A stretch of 64,000 nucleotides of DNA, taken from Actinotignum schaalii FB123-CNA-2 (GTDB lineage: Bacteria; Actinomycetota; Actinomycetes; Actinomycetales; Actinomycetaceae). The stretch's first letter is position 1. Each line of letters begins with the position of its first letter. The notes under the pieces were generated by a model that was given only the letters and a program-made list of their open reading frames with translations, did not search any database and was not told where the DNA came from. The stretch is taken from the NCBI RefSeq assembly GCF_000411135.1, contig NZ_KE150262.1:1152824-1216823 (forward strand), given 5' to 3'. A program made the position numbers and the translations under genes. Shown here one piece after another: positions 8,154 to 16,436 of this stretch.

Positions 8154-8176
8154 TGGTTATGTGAATGAGAGTCTTT

Positions 8177-9544
8177 CTAGACGATGAGGTAGACCAGAGT
8201 GCAGAAACCGAAGGATACGAGGGATATGACCGAGGTGAACGTGGTCCACATCTTCAGATTCGTTTTCGTATCTACTTGGAGGAAACCGCCTACTAGCCAG
8301 AACCCGGAATCGTTGACGTGGGAAGCGAAGAACGATCCTGCTCCCATTGCCACGACAACGAGCGCGGTTTGGATGTCATTGAGTCCGGCCCCCGCCACAG
8401 TTGCTGCTAGCAAGGCTGCGGTGGTTTGGATGGCCACGGTTGCTGAGCCTTGTGCGACTCGTAGTGCCAGGGAGATAAGGTAGGCAGCCAGGAGCAGGGG
8501 AATACCAAGATCGGCTAGCGTGTTAGCAAGCGCGGTACCAATACCGGTTTCACGTAACACGGACCCGAACATACCGCCAGCACCGGCCACCATAACGATC
8601 GCTGCCACGGACTTGAACCCAGCGTCGTTGATCTTGTCGATATTCTTCCAGGGTACTTTACGTACATAACCCAAAATGATTGATGCAACCAGAGCGGTAA
8701 CGAACAGGGCTACCGCGGTTTCACCGAAGAATTTCAGGGCGCTTGCCCACGCCGCGTGTTCTGGGATGATACCAGCTGACTGCAAAGTACTAGTCACCGT
8801 GTTACCGGTAATCAACAGGATCGGGAGCATGAGAATAAAGAGAACGGTTGCGAAGCCGGGCTCTTTCCCGGGTAGTTCACGCCCAGATTCTTTGGATCCC
8901 AAAACGTTGGGGATGGGAACATCGAACCTCTTCGAGAGCCACAACGCGAAGCGGTAACCGGCTAGATACCACGTGGGAATCGCAACGATTAGACCGACCA
9001 GGAGCACGGTCCCGATATTAATGTTCATCGTGGTAGCCGCGGCCACCGGGCCGGGATGGGGCGGCATGAGTCCGTGCATGACCTGGAACGCTCCAGCTGC
9101 CGGCAAGGCATACAAGAGTACTGGTCCGCCCAGGCGGCGGGCAACGGAGAAGATGATCGGGAACATGACAATGAGTCCGGCGTCGAAGAAAATTGGGAAG
9201 CCGAACAAGAGCGAAGCTACTGAGAGTGCTAAAGGTGCTCGTTTTTCCCCAAACCAACGCAGCAGGGTTTGGGCGAGTACTTCAGCGCCCCCGGATTGTT
9301 CAAGCATGCGTCCAATAATTGCTCCGAACCCGATGATGAGAGCGAGTTTGCCAACGGTGCCCGAGAAACCGGTCAAGAGCATATCGAATAGCTCGCTGAC
9401 TGGGACCCCGGTAGCAATAGCAGTCAGGGCTGATACCAGAATCAGTGCGACTGTAGCGTTGACTTTGAATACGATAATAAGGAAGAGCAAGACGGCGATC
9501 GCTGCTAAAGCGACACCGAGGAGACCTCCTGTTGTCAGAGTCAT
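8177..9544 (-). CDS. GntP-family permease of the iol-type operon
   Basis: A 455-residue, multi-membrane-span protein of standard GntP length. It shows GFSGTVGKLALIIGFGAIIGRML, the signature MPPHPGPVAAA, VAQGSATVAIQTTAA and AGSFFASHVNDSGFWLVGGF near the end. It is the last gene of a minus-strand operon with iolA, iolC and an aldolase gene, starting 27 bp after the aldolase. The operon lacks the early inositol enzymes, so I infer that the permease imports a sugar acid that feeds IolC directly, such as 5-dehydro-2-deoxy-gluconate or a close relative. Gluconate remains a simpler alternative. Confidence 0.9.
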   Translation of the reverse strand: MTLTTGGLLGVALAAIAVLLFLIIVFKVNATVALILVSALTAIATGVPVSELFDMLLTGFSGTVGKLALIIGFGAIIGRMLEQSGGAEVLAQTLLRWFGEKRAPLALSVASLLFGFPIFFDAGLIVMFPIIFSVARRLGGPVLLYALPAAGAFQVMHGLMPPHPGPVAAATTMNINIGTVLLVGLIVAIPTWYLAGYRFALWLSKRFDVPIPNVLGSKESGRELPGKEPGFATVLFILMLPILLITGNTVTSTLQSAGIIPEHAAWASALKFFGETAVALFVTALVASIILGYVRKVPWKNIDKINDAGFKSVAAIVMVAGAGGMFGSVLRETGIGTALANTLADLGIPLLLAAYLISLALRVAQGSATVAIQTTAALLAATVAGAGLNDIQTALVVVAMGAGSFFASHVNDSGFWLVGGFLQVDTKTNLKMWTTFTSVISLVSFGFCTLVYLIV

Positions 9545-9571
9545 GAGTGCTCCTTCAATATATGAGCCTCT

Positions 9572-10435
9572 TTAGGAGAGGAGCTGGGCGGCGTTGGCCA
9601 CGGCGCCTTGAACGTCGCCCGATTGTGGATAGAGCAATGACCGGCCAATGACCAGGCCGATCACGTTGGGGATCTCCAAGAGGAGAGCCCACCTGCGGAG
9701 GGTTTTGGCAGCATCATTGCTGACTTCCCCGCCGAGGATAACGATGGGTAGGGTAGTCGCCCTCGCGAAGCGTTCCAGGTCGGGAGTGTCGGGGAGTTTG
9801 AGTACCGTGTAGGCACTGTTGCTCCCCAAACCTGAAGCGATTGCTATCGAGCGGGTAACGGCATCGGTAGACACATCATTGACTACCTGTTTGTCTTCGC
9901 GCCGTGATATGAAGGGTTCGACCATAGCAATGCGTTGGCGTCGGGAAAGGTCGGTGACTACTTTCCCGGCCATCTCCAAAGTGCTCACGGTTTCTGTTTC
10001 GTCGTAGGCAATACGGAGAAGGATTTTCCCGCCTTGCAGGCCTGCTTTGGTTATCCCTTTGGCCGTATAGCCGGTGATACGGTCATCCAGTTCCCAGGCC
10101 GCGCCGGCCAGTCCTGCACGATTCATCGACCCGTATACCCATTTGCCGTCCAAGACTCCGAGCAGCGCGAGGTCTTCAATAATGTCGGCTGTTCCTAACA
10201 GTCCGGAAACCCCGGGCACGGCAAGCGCGTCACACAGGCGCTGGAGTAGATCGAAACGGTCTTCCATAGCACGCGGATTAGCGCCGGCGGCGAATGCGCC
10301 CCGGGCTGGGTGATCCGCGGCCATAATAAGGAATTTCCCGTTGGGTAGCAGGGTGGCGGGTTGCTCGCGTTTGAGCAAGGCTTTGTGAGCAGAACCCGGG
10401 CAACGCCGTCCTGCAATAAGCCTGGCAATATCCAT
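9572..10435 (-). CDS. Cgl0158-type (beta/alpha)8 aldolase of iol clusters
   Basis: A 287-residue protein resembling the (beta/alpha)8 barrel aldolases found beside iolC in Corynebacterium-type inositol clusters (family named after Cgl0158). Visible elements: FLIMAADHPARGA near the N-terminus, GTADIIEDLALLGVLDGKWVYGSMNRAG, and the strand QGGKILLRI, whose lysine is the candidate Schiff-base residue. It probably does the IolJ step, splitting the phosphorylated 5-dehydro-2-deoxy-gluconate made by IolC into malonate semialdehyde and dihydroxyacetone phosphate. Its stop and start lie tightly between iolC and the permease gene, with two bases to iolC. Function is from context and family memory. Confidence 0.75.
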   Translation of the reverse strand: MDIARLIAGRRCPGSAHKALLKREQPATLLPNGKFLIMAADHPARGAFAAGANPRAMEDRFDLLQRLCDALAVPGVSGLLGTADIIEDLALLGVLDGKWVYGSMNRAGLAGAAWELDDRITGYTAKGITKAGLQGGKILLRIAYDETETVSTLEMAGKVVTDLSRRQRIAMVEPFISRREDKQVVNDVSTDAVTRSIAIASGLGSNSAYTVLKLPDTPDLERFARATTLPIVILGGEVSNDAAKTLRRWALLLEIPNVIGLVIGRSLLYPQSGDVQGAVANAAQLLS

Positions 10436-10437
10436 GG

Positions 10438-11436
10438 TTACTGGTTGCTTTCTGCTGATTGAGGTGTCTCGAGTAGCGCGTCAGTGTGATTCGCGGCCAG
10501 CACGCGCTCGATTTCATCCTGGGTGGGCATAGCGGTGGAGCATTCGATACGCGAGGTGACGATCGCGCCGGCAGTGTTGGCATACCGGATCGTTTTCTCA
10601 AGGCTCCAGCCCTGTAAGAGTCCGTGAACAAGGGACCCACCGAAAGCATCCCCGGCACCAGCCCCGTTAACCACGGTGGTATTCATCGCGGGAATGAAGA
10701 ATTCTTCCGTACTCGATTTCGCGAGGGTGCCCTTACTGCCTTGCTTGACTACAGCGATTTGTACTCCGCGTTCCAGTAGTGCTGTTGCGGCCCGGTGTGG
10801 ATCGGTTTCCCCGACCGCGATTTCACACTCTTCCACGTTACCCACCGCGACTGTCGCATAGTCGAGGACTTTCGCATACCGCTGGCGTGCTAGATCAACC
10901 GATTCCCAAAACATTGGACGCCAGTCCATGTCGAAAACGGTGTGGTCTTTACGCCCACGCATGTCAAGCGCGCTCATGTGGGTGGAGTAAGAGGGTTCTT
11001 CACACAGGCCGGTCCCGGATACCCACAAGAGTTTAGCCTCGCGTACCTGGTTTTCATCCAGGTCCGTGTCCTTAATCTGTAGGTCAGGGGCCGAGGGCTC
11101 ACGGTAGAAGAAGAACGGGAAATGCTCAGGTGGGATAATCTCGCAGAAAGTAACAGGCGTGTTCAGGGTATTGTCAACGATCACGTATTCATCCGATACA
11201 CCAAGTCGGCGCATTTCCAGGCGTACCCACCGCCCGAAGGGGTCATCGCCTACCCCGGTGAGGGTGGCACAGTCTTCTCCCAGGCGTGCTGCTGCTACTG
11301 CCACGTTGGTGGGAGAGCCTCCCAGGAATTTCCCGAACGTTGTGACTTCTTCGAGAGTGCAGTTGGTTTGCAGGGGATAAATATCGACGCCGCAGCGTCC
11401 GATTGTTAGTACATCATGGACGACCATGTCCATCAC
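10438..11436 (-). CDS. iolC: 5-dehydro-2-deoxygluconokinase
   Basis: A 332-residue PfkB/ribokinase-family kinase. The N-terminal DVLTIGRCGVDIYPLQ and FLGGSPTNVAVAAARLG match IolC proteins, and the catalytic anion-hole motif NGAGAGDAFGGSLVHGLL is intact near residue 260. The enzyme phosphorylates 5-dehydro-2-deoxy-D-gluconate with ATP in inositol catabolism. It lies between iolA (15 bp gap) and the aldolase gene (2 bp gap) in one operon. No iolG, iolE, iolD or iolB is present in the window, so its substrate must come from elsewhere. Another 2-keto sugar acid kinase role is possible. Confidence 0.85.
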   Translation of the reverse strand: MMDMVVHDVLTIGRCGVDIYPLQTNCTLEEVTTFGKFLGGSPTNVAVAAARLGEDCATLTGVGDDPFGRWVRLEMRRLGVSDEYVIVDNTLNTPVTFCEIIPPEHFPFFFYREPSAPDLQIKDTDLDENQVREAKLLWVSGTGLCEEPSYSTHMSALDMRGRKDHTVFDMDWRPMFWESVDLARQRYAKVLDYATVAVGNVEECEIAVGETDPHRAATALLERGVQIAVVKQGSKGTLAKSSTEEFFIPAMNTTVVNGAGAGDAFGGSLVHGLLQGWSLEKTIRYANTAGAIVTSRIECSTAMPTQDEIERVLAANHTDALLETPQSAESNQ

Positions 11437-11451
11437 TTCCTTATCTGTGGT

Positions 11452-12942
11452 TTATTCGGTGCGTTCAAACGACATTGTTGCTTCATAGGTGCCCTCCGAA
11501 GGCCACCGCACCGTTGTGGCCTTCGCGCGCGTGTAGAATCGCACGCCTTCGGGCCCGTGAATATGGGTATCGCCCATAAGAGAGTCTTTCCATCCACCAA
11601 ACGAGTAGTAAGCCACGGGCGTGGGGATAGGAACGTTGATACCGACCATGCCAGCTTCAACTTCCAGCTCGAAACGACGTGCCAGACCACCATCGTTGGT
11701 GAAGATCGCTGCTCCGTTACCGTAAGGCGAGGAATTAACAAGAGCGATGGCTTCTTCGTAAGTGTCTACCTCGACGATTGCCAGGACCGGCCCGAAAGTT
11801 TCTTGCCTGTAGAGGAGGGAATCTTGGGGGACATGCGTGCAAATAGTTGGGCCAAGGAAATACCCGTTCTCATGCCCGCTCACATTGAGAGAACGCCCAT
11901 CAAGGATGACTTTCGCACCTTTGCTTTCCGCATCAGTAATCGCGTCAATGATGCGTTGTTTTGATTGGGCGTTGATAACCGGGCCCATCTGCACGCCTTC
12001 GTCCAGGCCGTAACCCACTCGGATAAGCTCGGCGTGTTCTTTGACGGCTTTTGCTAGTTTGTCACCAACCCCGCCCACAGCCACAGCAACAGGTAATGCC
12101 ATGCAGCGTTCACCAGCAGCTCCGAAAGCCGCAGCTGAAAGGTGTTTGCCAGCGAAGTTGATATCAGCATCGGGCATAACAATCGCGTGATTATTAGCCC
12201 CGCCCAATGCTTGGACACGCTTGCCCGCCCGCACCGCACGCTCCTGAATCAGTTTCGCAACCGGGGTTGAACCCACGAAAGAAACAGCCTTGATATCCGG
12301 GTGGTCAATCATGGCCATCGTGAAATCATTCGACCCGGAAATAACCTGGAAGATCCCGTCAGGCAGGCCAGCTTCCTTATACAAACGCGCAATCACAAGA
12401 GAAGCCGAAGGCGTGGCCGGTGCCGGCTTCAAAATAAAAGCATTACCGGTAGCAATCGCAATCGGGTGCATCCACATAGGCACCATAACCGGGAAATTAA
12501 ACGGGCAAATCCCGCTAACAACACCGAGAGGCTGGCGCAGCGTGTGAATATCTACACCCGTGGAAATATTCGAGGATGTTTCACCTTTCAGGGCAACATT
12601 AATCCCGCAAGCAAAATCAAGGGTCTCCCGCCCCCGCTGGATCTCCCCAATAGCATCCGAATAATCCTTACCATGCTCAGCCACAATCGCTTTCGCAATC
12701 TCGTCTTGATGATCAAGGACGAGCTGACGCATCCGATACATGATCTCGGTACGCTTCGCCAACGAGGTACGAGCCCAAGCTTTTTGAGCTTCAACCGCAA
12801 TCTCTACTGCGTAGTCAAGATCTTCACGGCTCGCCTGCAACAAATACCCGCGAATCTCGCCACTAGCCGGGTCGTCAACCGCGATCTTTCCCTCCGGCTG
12901 GCCCGTGTACAGGCCACCATTAATCCAATGAGGTATATCCAT
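11452..12942 (-). CDS. iolA: Methylmalonate/malonate semialdehyde dehydrogenase (CoA-acylating)
   Basis: A 496-residue aldehyde dehydrogenase of the MmsA/IolA group. N149 lies in PFNFPVMVPMWMHP, the catalytic cysteine C280 in AAFGAAGERCMAL, and the usual ELGGK glutamate is replaced in ALGGANNHAIVMPDAD, a trait of CoA-acylating family members. It converts malonate semialdehyde to acetyl-CoA with loss of CO2, and can act on methylmalonate semialdehyde. As first gene of the iolC/aldolase operon it would take the product of the aldolase. Transcription is divergent from a GntR regulator; the 246-bp gap holds possible operators. Confidence 0.92.
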   Translation of the reverse strand: MDIPHWINGGLYTGQPEGKIAVDDPASGEIRGYLLQASREDLDYAVEIAVEAQKAWARTSLAKRTEIMYRMRQLVLDHQDEIAKAIVAEHGKDYSDAIGEIQRGRETLDFACGINVALKGETSSNISTGVDIHTLRQPLGVVSGICPFNFPVMVPMWMHPIAIATGNAFILKPAPATPSASLVIARLYKEAGLPDGIFQVISGSNDFTMAMIDHPDIKAVSFVGSTPVAKLIQERAVRAGKRVQALGGANNHAIVMPDADINFAGKHLSAAAFGAAGERCMALPVAVAVGGVGDKLAKAVKEHAELIRVGYGLDEGVQMGPVINAQSKQRIIDAITDAESKGAKVILDGRSLNVSGHENGYFLGPTICTHVPQDSLLYRQETFGPVLAIVEVDTYEEAIALVNSSPYGNGAAIFTNDGGLARRFELEVEAGMVGINVPIPTPVAYYSFGGWKDSLMGDTHIHGPEGVRFYTRAKATTVRWPSEGTYEATMSFERTE

Positions 12943-13027
12943 TCGTTATCACTCCTTTGTGAGTCCAAACCAGCACCCCACCAGCGGGGTGTCTCATTTG
13001 TTCCCAAAATAACCCCAGACACCCTAC

Positions 13028-13163
13028 TTGTAAATACAAAAGACCAGTCAGAATGGCGGGGAAACTTTGATGAACGTGGCCATATAAACCGCTATGAATC
13101 GCTAAAACTACAGAAATACTGGCCAAACATACGACGATCGGCTATGTTTACAATTGGGTGAAC
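13028..13163. promoter_or_regulatory. Candidate GntR operators in the iolA/gntR divergent region
   Basis: Two dyads are visible in the AT-rich 246-bp gap: TTGTA-AA-TACAA at 13028-13039, and TGTTTAC...GTGAACA (one mismatch) at 13144-13163, 26 bp before the regulator start. Their size fits GntR/HutC sites. Assignment is inference. Confidence 0.35.
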
Positions 13164-13188
13164 AAATAAGAGTGAGAGGGTCACGTTA

Positions 13189-13971
13189 ATGTCAAACCCC
13201 CATGGAAAAGACAATGCAGATCAGCTGGATGTTCCGGTTGCTCCCCGGATTGTTTTCGACTCTCGGTCTTCCACTCCTTTACATCAGCAAATCACGCAAT
13301 CATTAGCGAGTCTTATTGACTCTGGCGCGCTTTTACCCGGGCAGCTCCTTGAAGACGAAGTGTCCATGTCACGCAGGCTGGGTGTCTCGCGCCCCACGCT
13401 ACGGCGGGCATTACAAGTCCTGACTGATGAGGGGAAACTCTCACGGCGCCCACGTGTGGGAACCAGGGTGATGCCACGGGTTTTCCAAAGGGATCCTTCC
13501 CTAGCAAGCCTTTCCGATGATTTACGGGCCGCGGGCCGTGAACCACGCACGGACGTTCTCCAGTATCGGGTGGTGTTTGCTGATAGCGGTCTAGCTGCTG
13601 ATATGCACTGCCTAGAAGGTAAAGAAATCGTGGCTTTAGAACGTTTGCGGTGGGCGGAGGGAAACCGTATGGGGATTATGCGTAACTGGATCCCTGCCGA
13701 TCTGGCTCCCTCGCTTACCGCTATATCATCGGGAGGCCTCTACGCTTTCTTCAAGAGTCACGGGATTGTGTTACGTGGCGGGGTCCAGCGTATTAGCGCG
13801 CGTAGCGCGACGCCTACGGAAGCAGAACTTCTCCACGTGGCATCCGGCGCCCCTCTCTTACGGGTGCGGCGTAGTGCCTATGATGAATCCGGACGGGTCG
13901 TGGATCTAGCCGACCACCTCTATGACGCAGAACAATACGACCTCACCCTCCCACTCAATTTCCCGGCGTGA
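13189..13971 (+). CDS. GntR/HutC-subfamily transcriptional regulator
   Basis: A 260-residue protein. Residues ~30-95 form the winged helix with TPLHQQITQSLASLIDSGALLPGQLL and MSRRLGVSRPTLRRALQVLTDEGKL; residues ~110-255 form a UTRA effector domain, including ALERLRWAEGNRMGIMRNWIP and LRVRRSAYDESGRVVDLADHLYDAEQY. UTRA domains sense sugars or sugar phosphates. It is transcribed divergently from iolA, so it most likely represses the iolA-iolC-aldolase-gntP operon until a pathway intermediate binds. Confidence 0.92.
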   Translation: MSNPHGKDNADQLDVPVAPRIVFDSRSSTPLHQQITQSLASLIDSGALLPGQLLEDEVSMSRRLGVSRPTLRRALQVLTDEGKLSRRPRVGTRVMPRVFQRDPSLASLSDDLRAAGREPRTDVLQYRVVFADSGLAADMHCLEGKEIVALERLRWAEGNRMGIMRNWIPADLAPSLTAISSGGLYAFFKSHGIVLRGGVQRISARSATPTEAELLHVASGAPLLRVRRSAYDESGRVVDLADHLYDAEQYDLTLPLNFPA

Positions 13972-14008
13972 ATCACACCTGGAGGAATCGGTTTCTTGGT
14001 AAAAGGGA

Positions 14009-14050
14009 GCTGGGTGGCTAGCGCGAGAATGATCGCGCCAGCCACCCAGC
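14009..14050. terminator. Bidirectional terminator between gntR and the 444-aa gene
   Basis: An almost perfect 18-bp stem: GCTGGGTGGCTAGCGCGA (14009-14026) with TCGCGCCAGCCACCCAGC (14033-14050), a six-base loop and a short T-run on the plus side. It separates two convergent genes. Confidence 0.8.
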
Positions 14051-14126
14051 TTTGTAGACGGTAACCGTGCTGTCCTACTCTGGGACATATAGAAATCCGG
14101 CAACCGCCATATGGGATTCTTTGGTC

Positions 14127-15461
14127 CTAAAGCACTTCCGGAGGAGTTTCTAACTGGTCGGCTATATCTTCCCAGTTAGATGCGAATTTGCCGTATGCCG
14201 TTTTGATATCGACACCCACAGGGAGCTCCGGGCATTCGTTTTCGAGGTTGGTACCCCAGTTTCCCCATCCCGACTGCTTGCGCTGTACGATCTGGAAGCC
14301 TCCCGATGGCTTCGAGGTATACCAGATCATTGCACGGCCGGTAGATGTGTCATATTCGACTGTCTTATTGGCAGCTCCGGGGAAGATAGTTTCGTGCTCC
14401 TCTTTCTGGACGTCGATAGGTTCAGAATCGACTCGCCAATCACGCAGCTCTGCATCAACAAATGATTTCTCGCGAACAATTGCCAGTCGGTCGCGGATTG
14501 TTTCGTCTGTTAAAGCCCCTTCGAAAGTCGAGAATAGGCGCCAGTACAAATCCCAATGAGCGTTCTCAATATCGTCGGTTAAGGCGGCCTTAAATTCTTC
14601 AAGTTTCTTGCGCTGAGGTAATGTGCTGTCAGAAATGGTCTGCTCTACCATGTCGGCCAGGTGCCCAGCATAAGGATCGCCGCTGCGATATCGGGATCCT
14701 CCGTAGCACGCAAACCGATCAAAGAGTAGTTTTCCTTGTCCGGCTTCGAATTCATCCCCAACGGTGATCTTGTTAGTTACAGAACGTCCGTTGATCACAG
14801 TTTGGAAATCATCTACGTGATAACGCCGGCTGAACCAAGGCGTCCTATAAGTGAAAGCCCACTCGATTGAGAAGTTTTTACCCCGGAGCTCTGGTAGGAG
14901 CCCGTCTGGTATCACACCTAGCATTCTGAAAGAAAGCAAGACTGGTCCGTCTTCAAGGATCTCAATCTTCACCTTTGTGTGTTCTGGCGGATTGATGAGT
15001 CCGTTTTCAGGAGTGAAGAACGGGCCGTAAAATCCACCAATCGCATTGTTTCCAGAGGGGAGGAGGTCAATACCCTCATCAAGGGTGCGGAAATGTTTGA
15101 GCCCCCACTTTGAGGCACCAGTGCCCTCTGCGGTACCCGTGCACACATCAATATCGAAGTAGCCGGTATTAACGCGGGCCCATGAGTCAGCTTCAGTACC
15201 GGGTCCTTTTGTGATTCCTTCTCCGGATTCGACTGGTTCATCCAGTGTGAAACTTGCCTCGTCCTCAAAACTGAGTGTAGTGACAAATCTGGTGGCCTCT
15301 TGTGGAGCCGGCTGATCAGCCAATCGTTGGCAAAGGATCTGCTCCCCAGTATTGGTTCGTGCTAGCCACAAGGATTCTGTGAGCACTTGTGGTTCATCGA
15401 AGTAGATCGGCTCGAATGCACGCTTTCCTTCGATATTACTGATTACTTTATGGGTCTTCAT
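14127..15461 (-). CDS. Unassigned 444-residue protein in a ribose-type ABC operon
   Basis: I do not recognise this family. The 444-residue product has no signal peptide, no membrane helix and no nucleotide-binding motif. It is rich in acidic and aromatic residues; notable segments are KHFRTLDEGIDLLPSGNN, IGGFYGPFFTPENGL, FTYRTPWFSRRYHVDDF and VQRKQSGWGNWGTNLENE. The mix of short hydrophobic strands and Trp/Tyr/His suggests a beta-rich sugar-processing enzyme such as an intracellular lyase, hydrolase or epimerase. Its ATG directly follows the stop codon of the permease gene, so it is the last gene of lacI-rbsB-rbsA-rbsC and probably acts on the imported compound. It is the only enzyme of that operon in this window. 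Confidence 0.85.
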   Translation of the reverse strand: MKTHKVISNIEGKRAFEPIYFDEPQVLTESLWLARTNTGEQILCQRLADQPAPQEATRFVTTLSFEDEASFTLDEPVESGEGITKGPGTEADSWARVNTGYFDIDVCTGTAEGTGASKWGLKHFRTLDEGIDLLPSGNNAIGGFYGPFFTPENGLINPPEHTKVKIEILEDGPVLLSFRMLGVIPDGLLPELRGKNFSIEWAFTYRTPWFSRRYHVDDFQTVINGRSVTNKITVGDEFEAGQGKLLFDRFACYGGSRYRSGDPYAGHLADMVEQTISDSTLPQRKKLEEFKAALTDDIENAHWDLYWRLFSTFEGALTDETIRDRLAIVREKSFVDAELRDWRVDSEPIDVQKEEHETIFPGAANKTVEYDTSTGRAMIWYTSKPSGGFQIVQRKQSGWGNWGTNLENECPELPVGVDIKTAYGKFASNWEDIADQLETPPEVL

Positions 15462-16436
15462 CTACTTTCCTGCCTTGGTGCTCTTCTGTTTGAGGGAGTC
15501 AATGGCGACGGCGAGAATAATGACGACGCCCTTAATTAGTAGCTGGGTGAAGAATTGGACATTCATGAGAATCATGCCGGTTGAGAGCACTCCGAGAATG
15601 ATCGCACCGATGAGGGTTCCGATGATCTTGCCCTTACCGCCGGCAAGAGATGTTCCACCTAGAACAACCGCGGCGATAGCATCAAGTTCGTATCCGGTAC
15701 CAGCGGTCGGCTGCGCGGAAACAACGCGTGCGGCGAAAATGACTCCTGCAAGCCCTGAAAGCGCGCCTGCAATGACATAAACCGAGGTAAGTACCCGTTT
15801 GACGTTGATTCCAGCAAGGCGTGCCGCCTCGGGATTACCACCGACTGCGTAAACATGCCTACCGTACTTCGTTCGTTCGAGAATGAACCAGCAGATGATG
15901 TACACAATGATCATTACAATGACGGGAACTGGAATTCCAGCCATGTATCCGTTTCCAAGATCTCTGAAAGCCAGCTTGTTGTCCACGATGGGTTGGCCTC
16001 CGGTCAGCGTGTATCCGAGGCCGCGGAGGAATGTCATCATGCCGAGCGTCACGATAAAGGGCGCTAGGGCTAGATACGCCGATAGAGCACCGTTTACCCA
16101 TCCCGCAACTGCACCGGCAAGAATGCCAGCGATTATCCCGATGATGGCTGGAGCACCGGAGATACAGGCCAGTACTGCGGTTACACCCGATACGGCAACG
16201 ATTGATCCGACAGAGAGATCAATGCCGGCGGTAATAATAACGAAGGTCATACCTGCCGCAATGATCGCGTTAATTGAGATCGAACGGGCGATATTCATGA
16301 GATTGTTCATCGACATGAAGTTCGGGGCGATGAGCGCCATAATCACGACGAGAAGGACGAGGACCGCGAGAATCCCAACCTTATCCCACCACGCAGCGAA
16401 GTTCATTTTCCGTCGAGGTGCAGCTTCTATAGTCAT
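15462..16436 (-). CDS. Ribose-type ABC transporter permease
   Basis: A 324-residue RbsC-family membrane subunit with about eight to ten helices. Typical segments are MNNLMNIARSISINAIIAAGMTFVIITAGIDLSVGS, NPEAARLAGINVKRV and ELDAIAAVVLGGTSLAGGKG, the last being the conserved EAA-like loop that contacts the ATPase. Its start overlaps the ATPase stop by four bases, showing translational coupling. It forms the channel for a monosaccharide or derivative delivered by the lipoprotein encoded at 17926-18882. Confidence 0.93.
   Translation of the reverse strand: MTIEAAPRRKMNFAAWWDKVGILAVLVLLVVIMALIAPNFMSMNNLMNIARSISINAIIAAGMTFVIITAGIDLSVGSIVAVSGVTAVLACISGAPAIIGIIAGILAGAVAGWVNGALSAYLALAPFIVTLGMMTFLRGLGYTLTGGQPIVDNKLAFRDLGNGYMAGIPVPVIVMIIVYIICWFILERTKYGRHVYAVGGNPEAARLAGINVKRVLTSVYVIAGALSGLAGVIFAARVVSAQPTAGTGYELDAIAAVVLGGTSLAGGKGKIIGTLIGAIILGVLSTGMILMNVQFFTQLLIKGVVIILAVAIDSLKQKSTKAGK

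Larger units (their letters stand above)
7250..8176. other. Gene-free, rearranged segment between tRNA and iol operon
   Basis: No convincing gene is seen in about 0.93 kb; the short frames present have no recognisable family content. The segment contains two pairs of inverted sequence blocks (entries below), a pair of 17-bp direct repeats and, at its right end, the terminator of the minus-strand iol operon. It looks like the decayed remains of one or more mobile elements next to a tRNA gene, but no transposase motif can be recognised. Confidence 0.55.
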
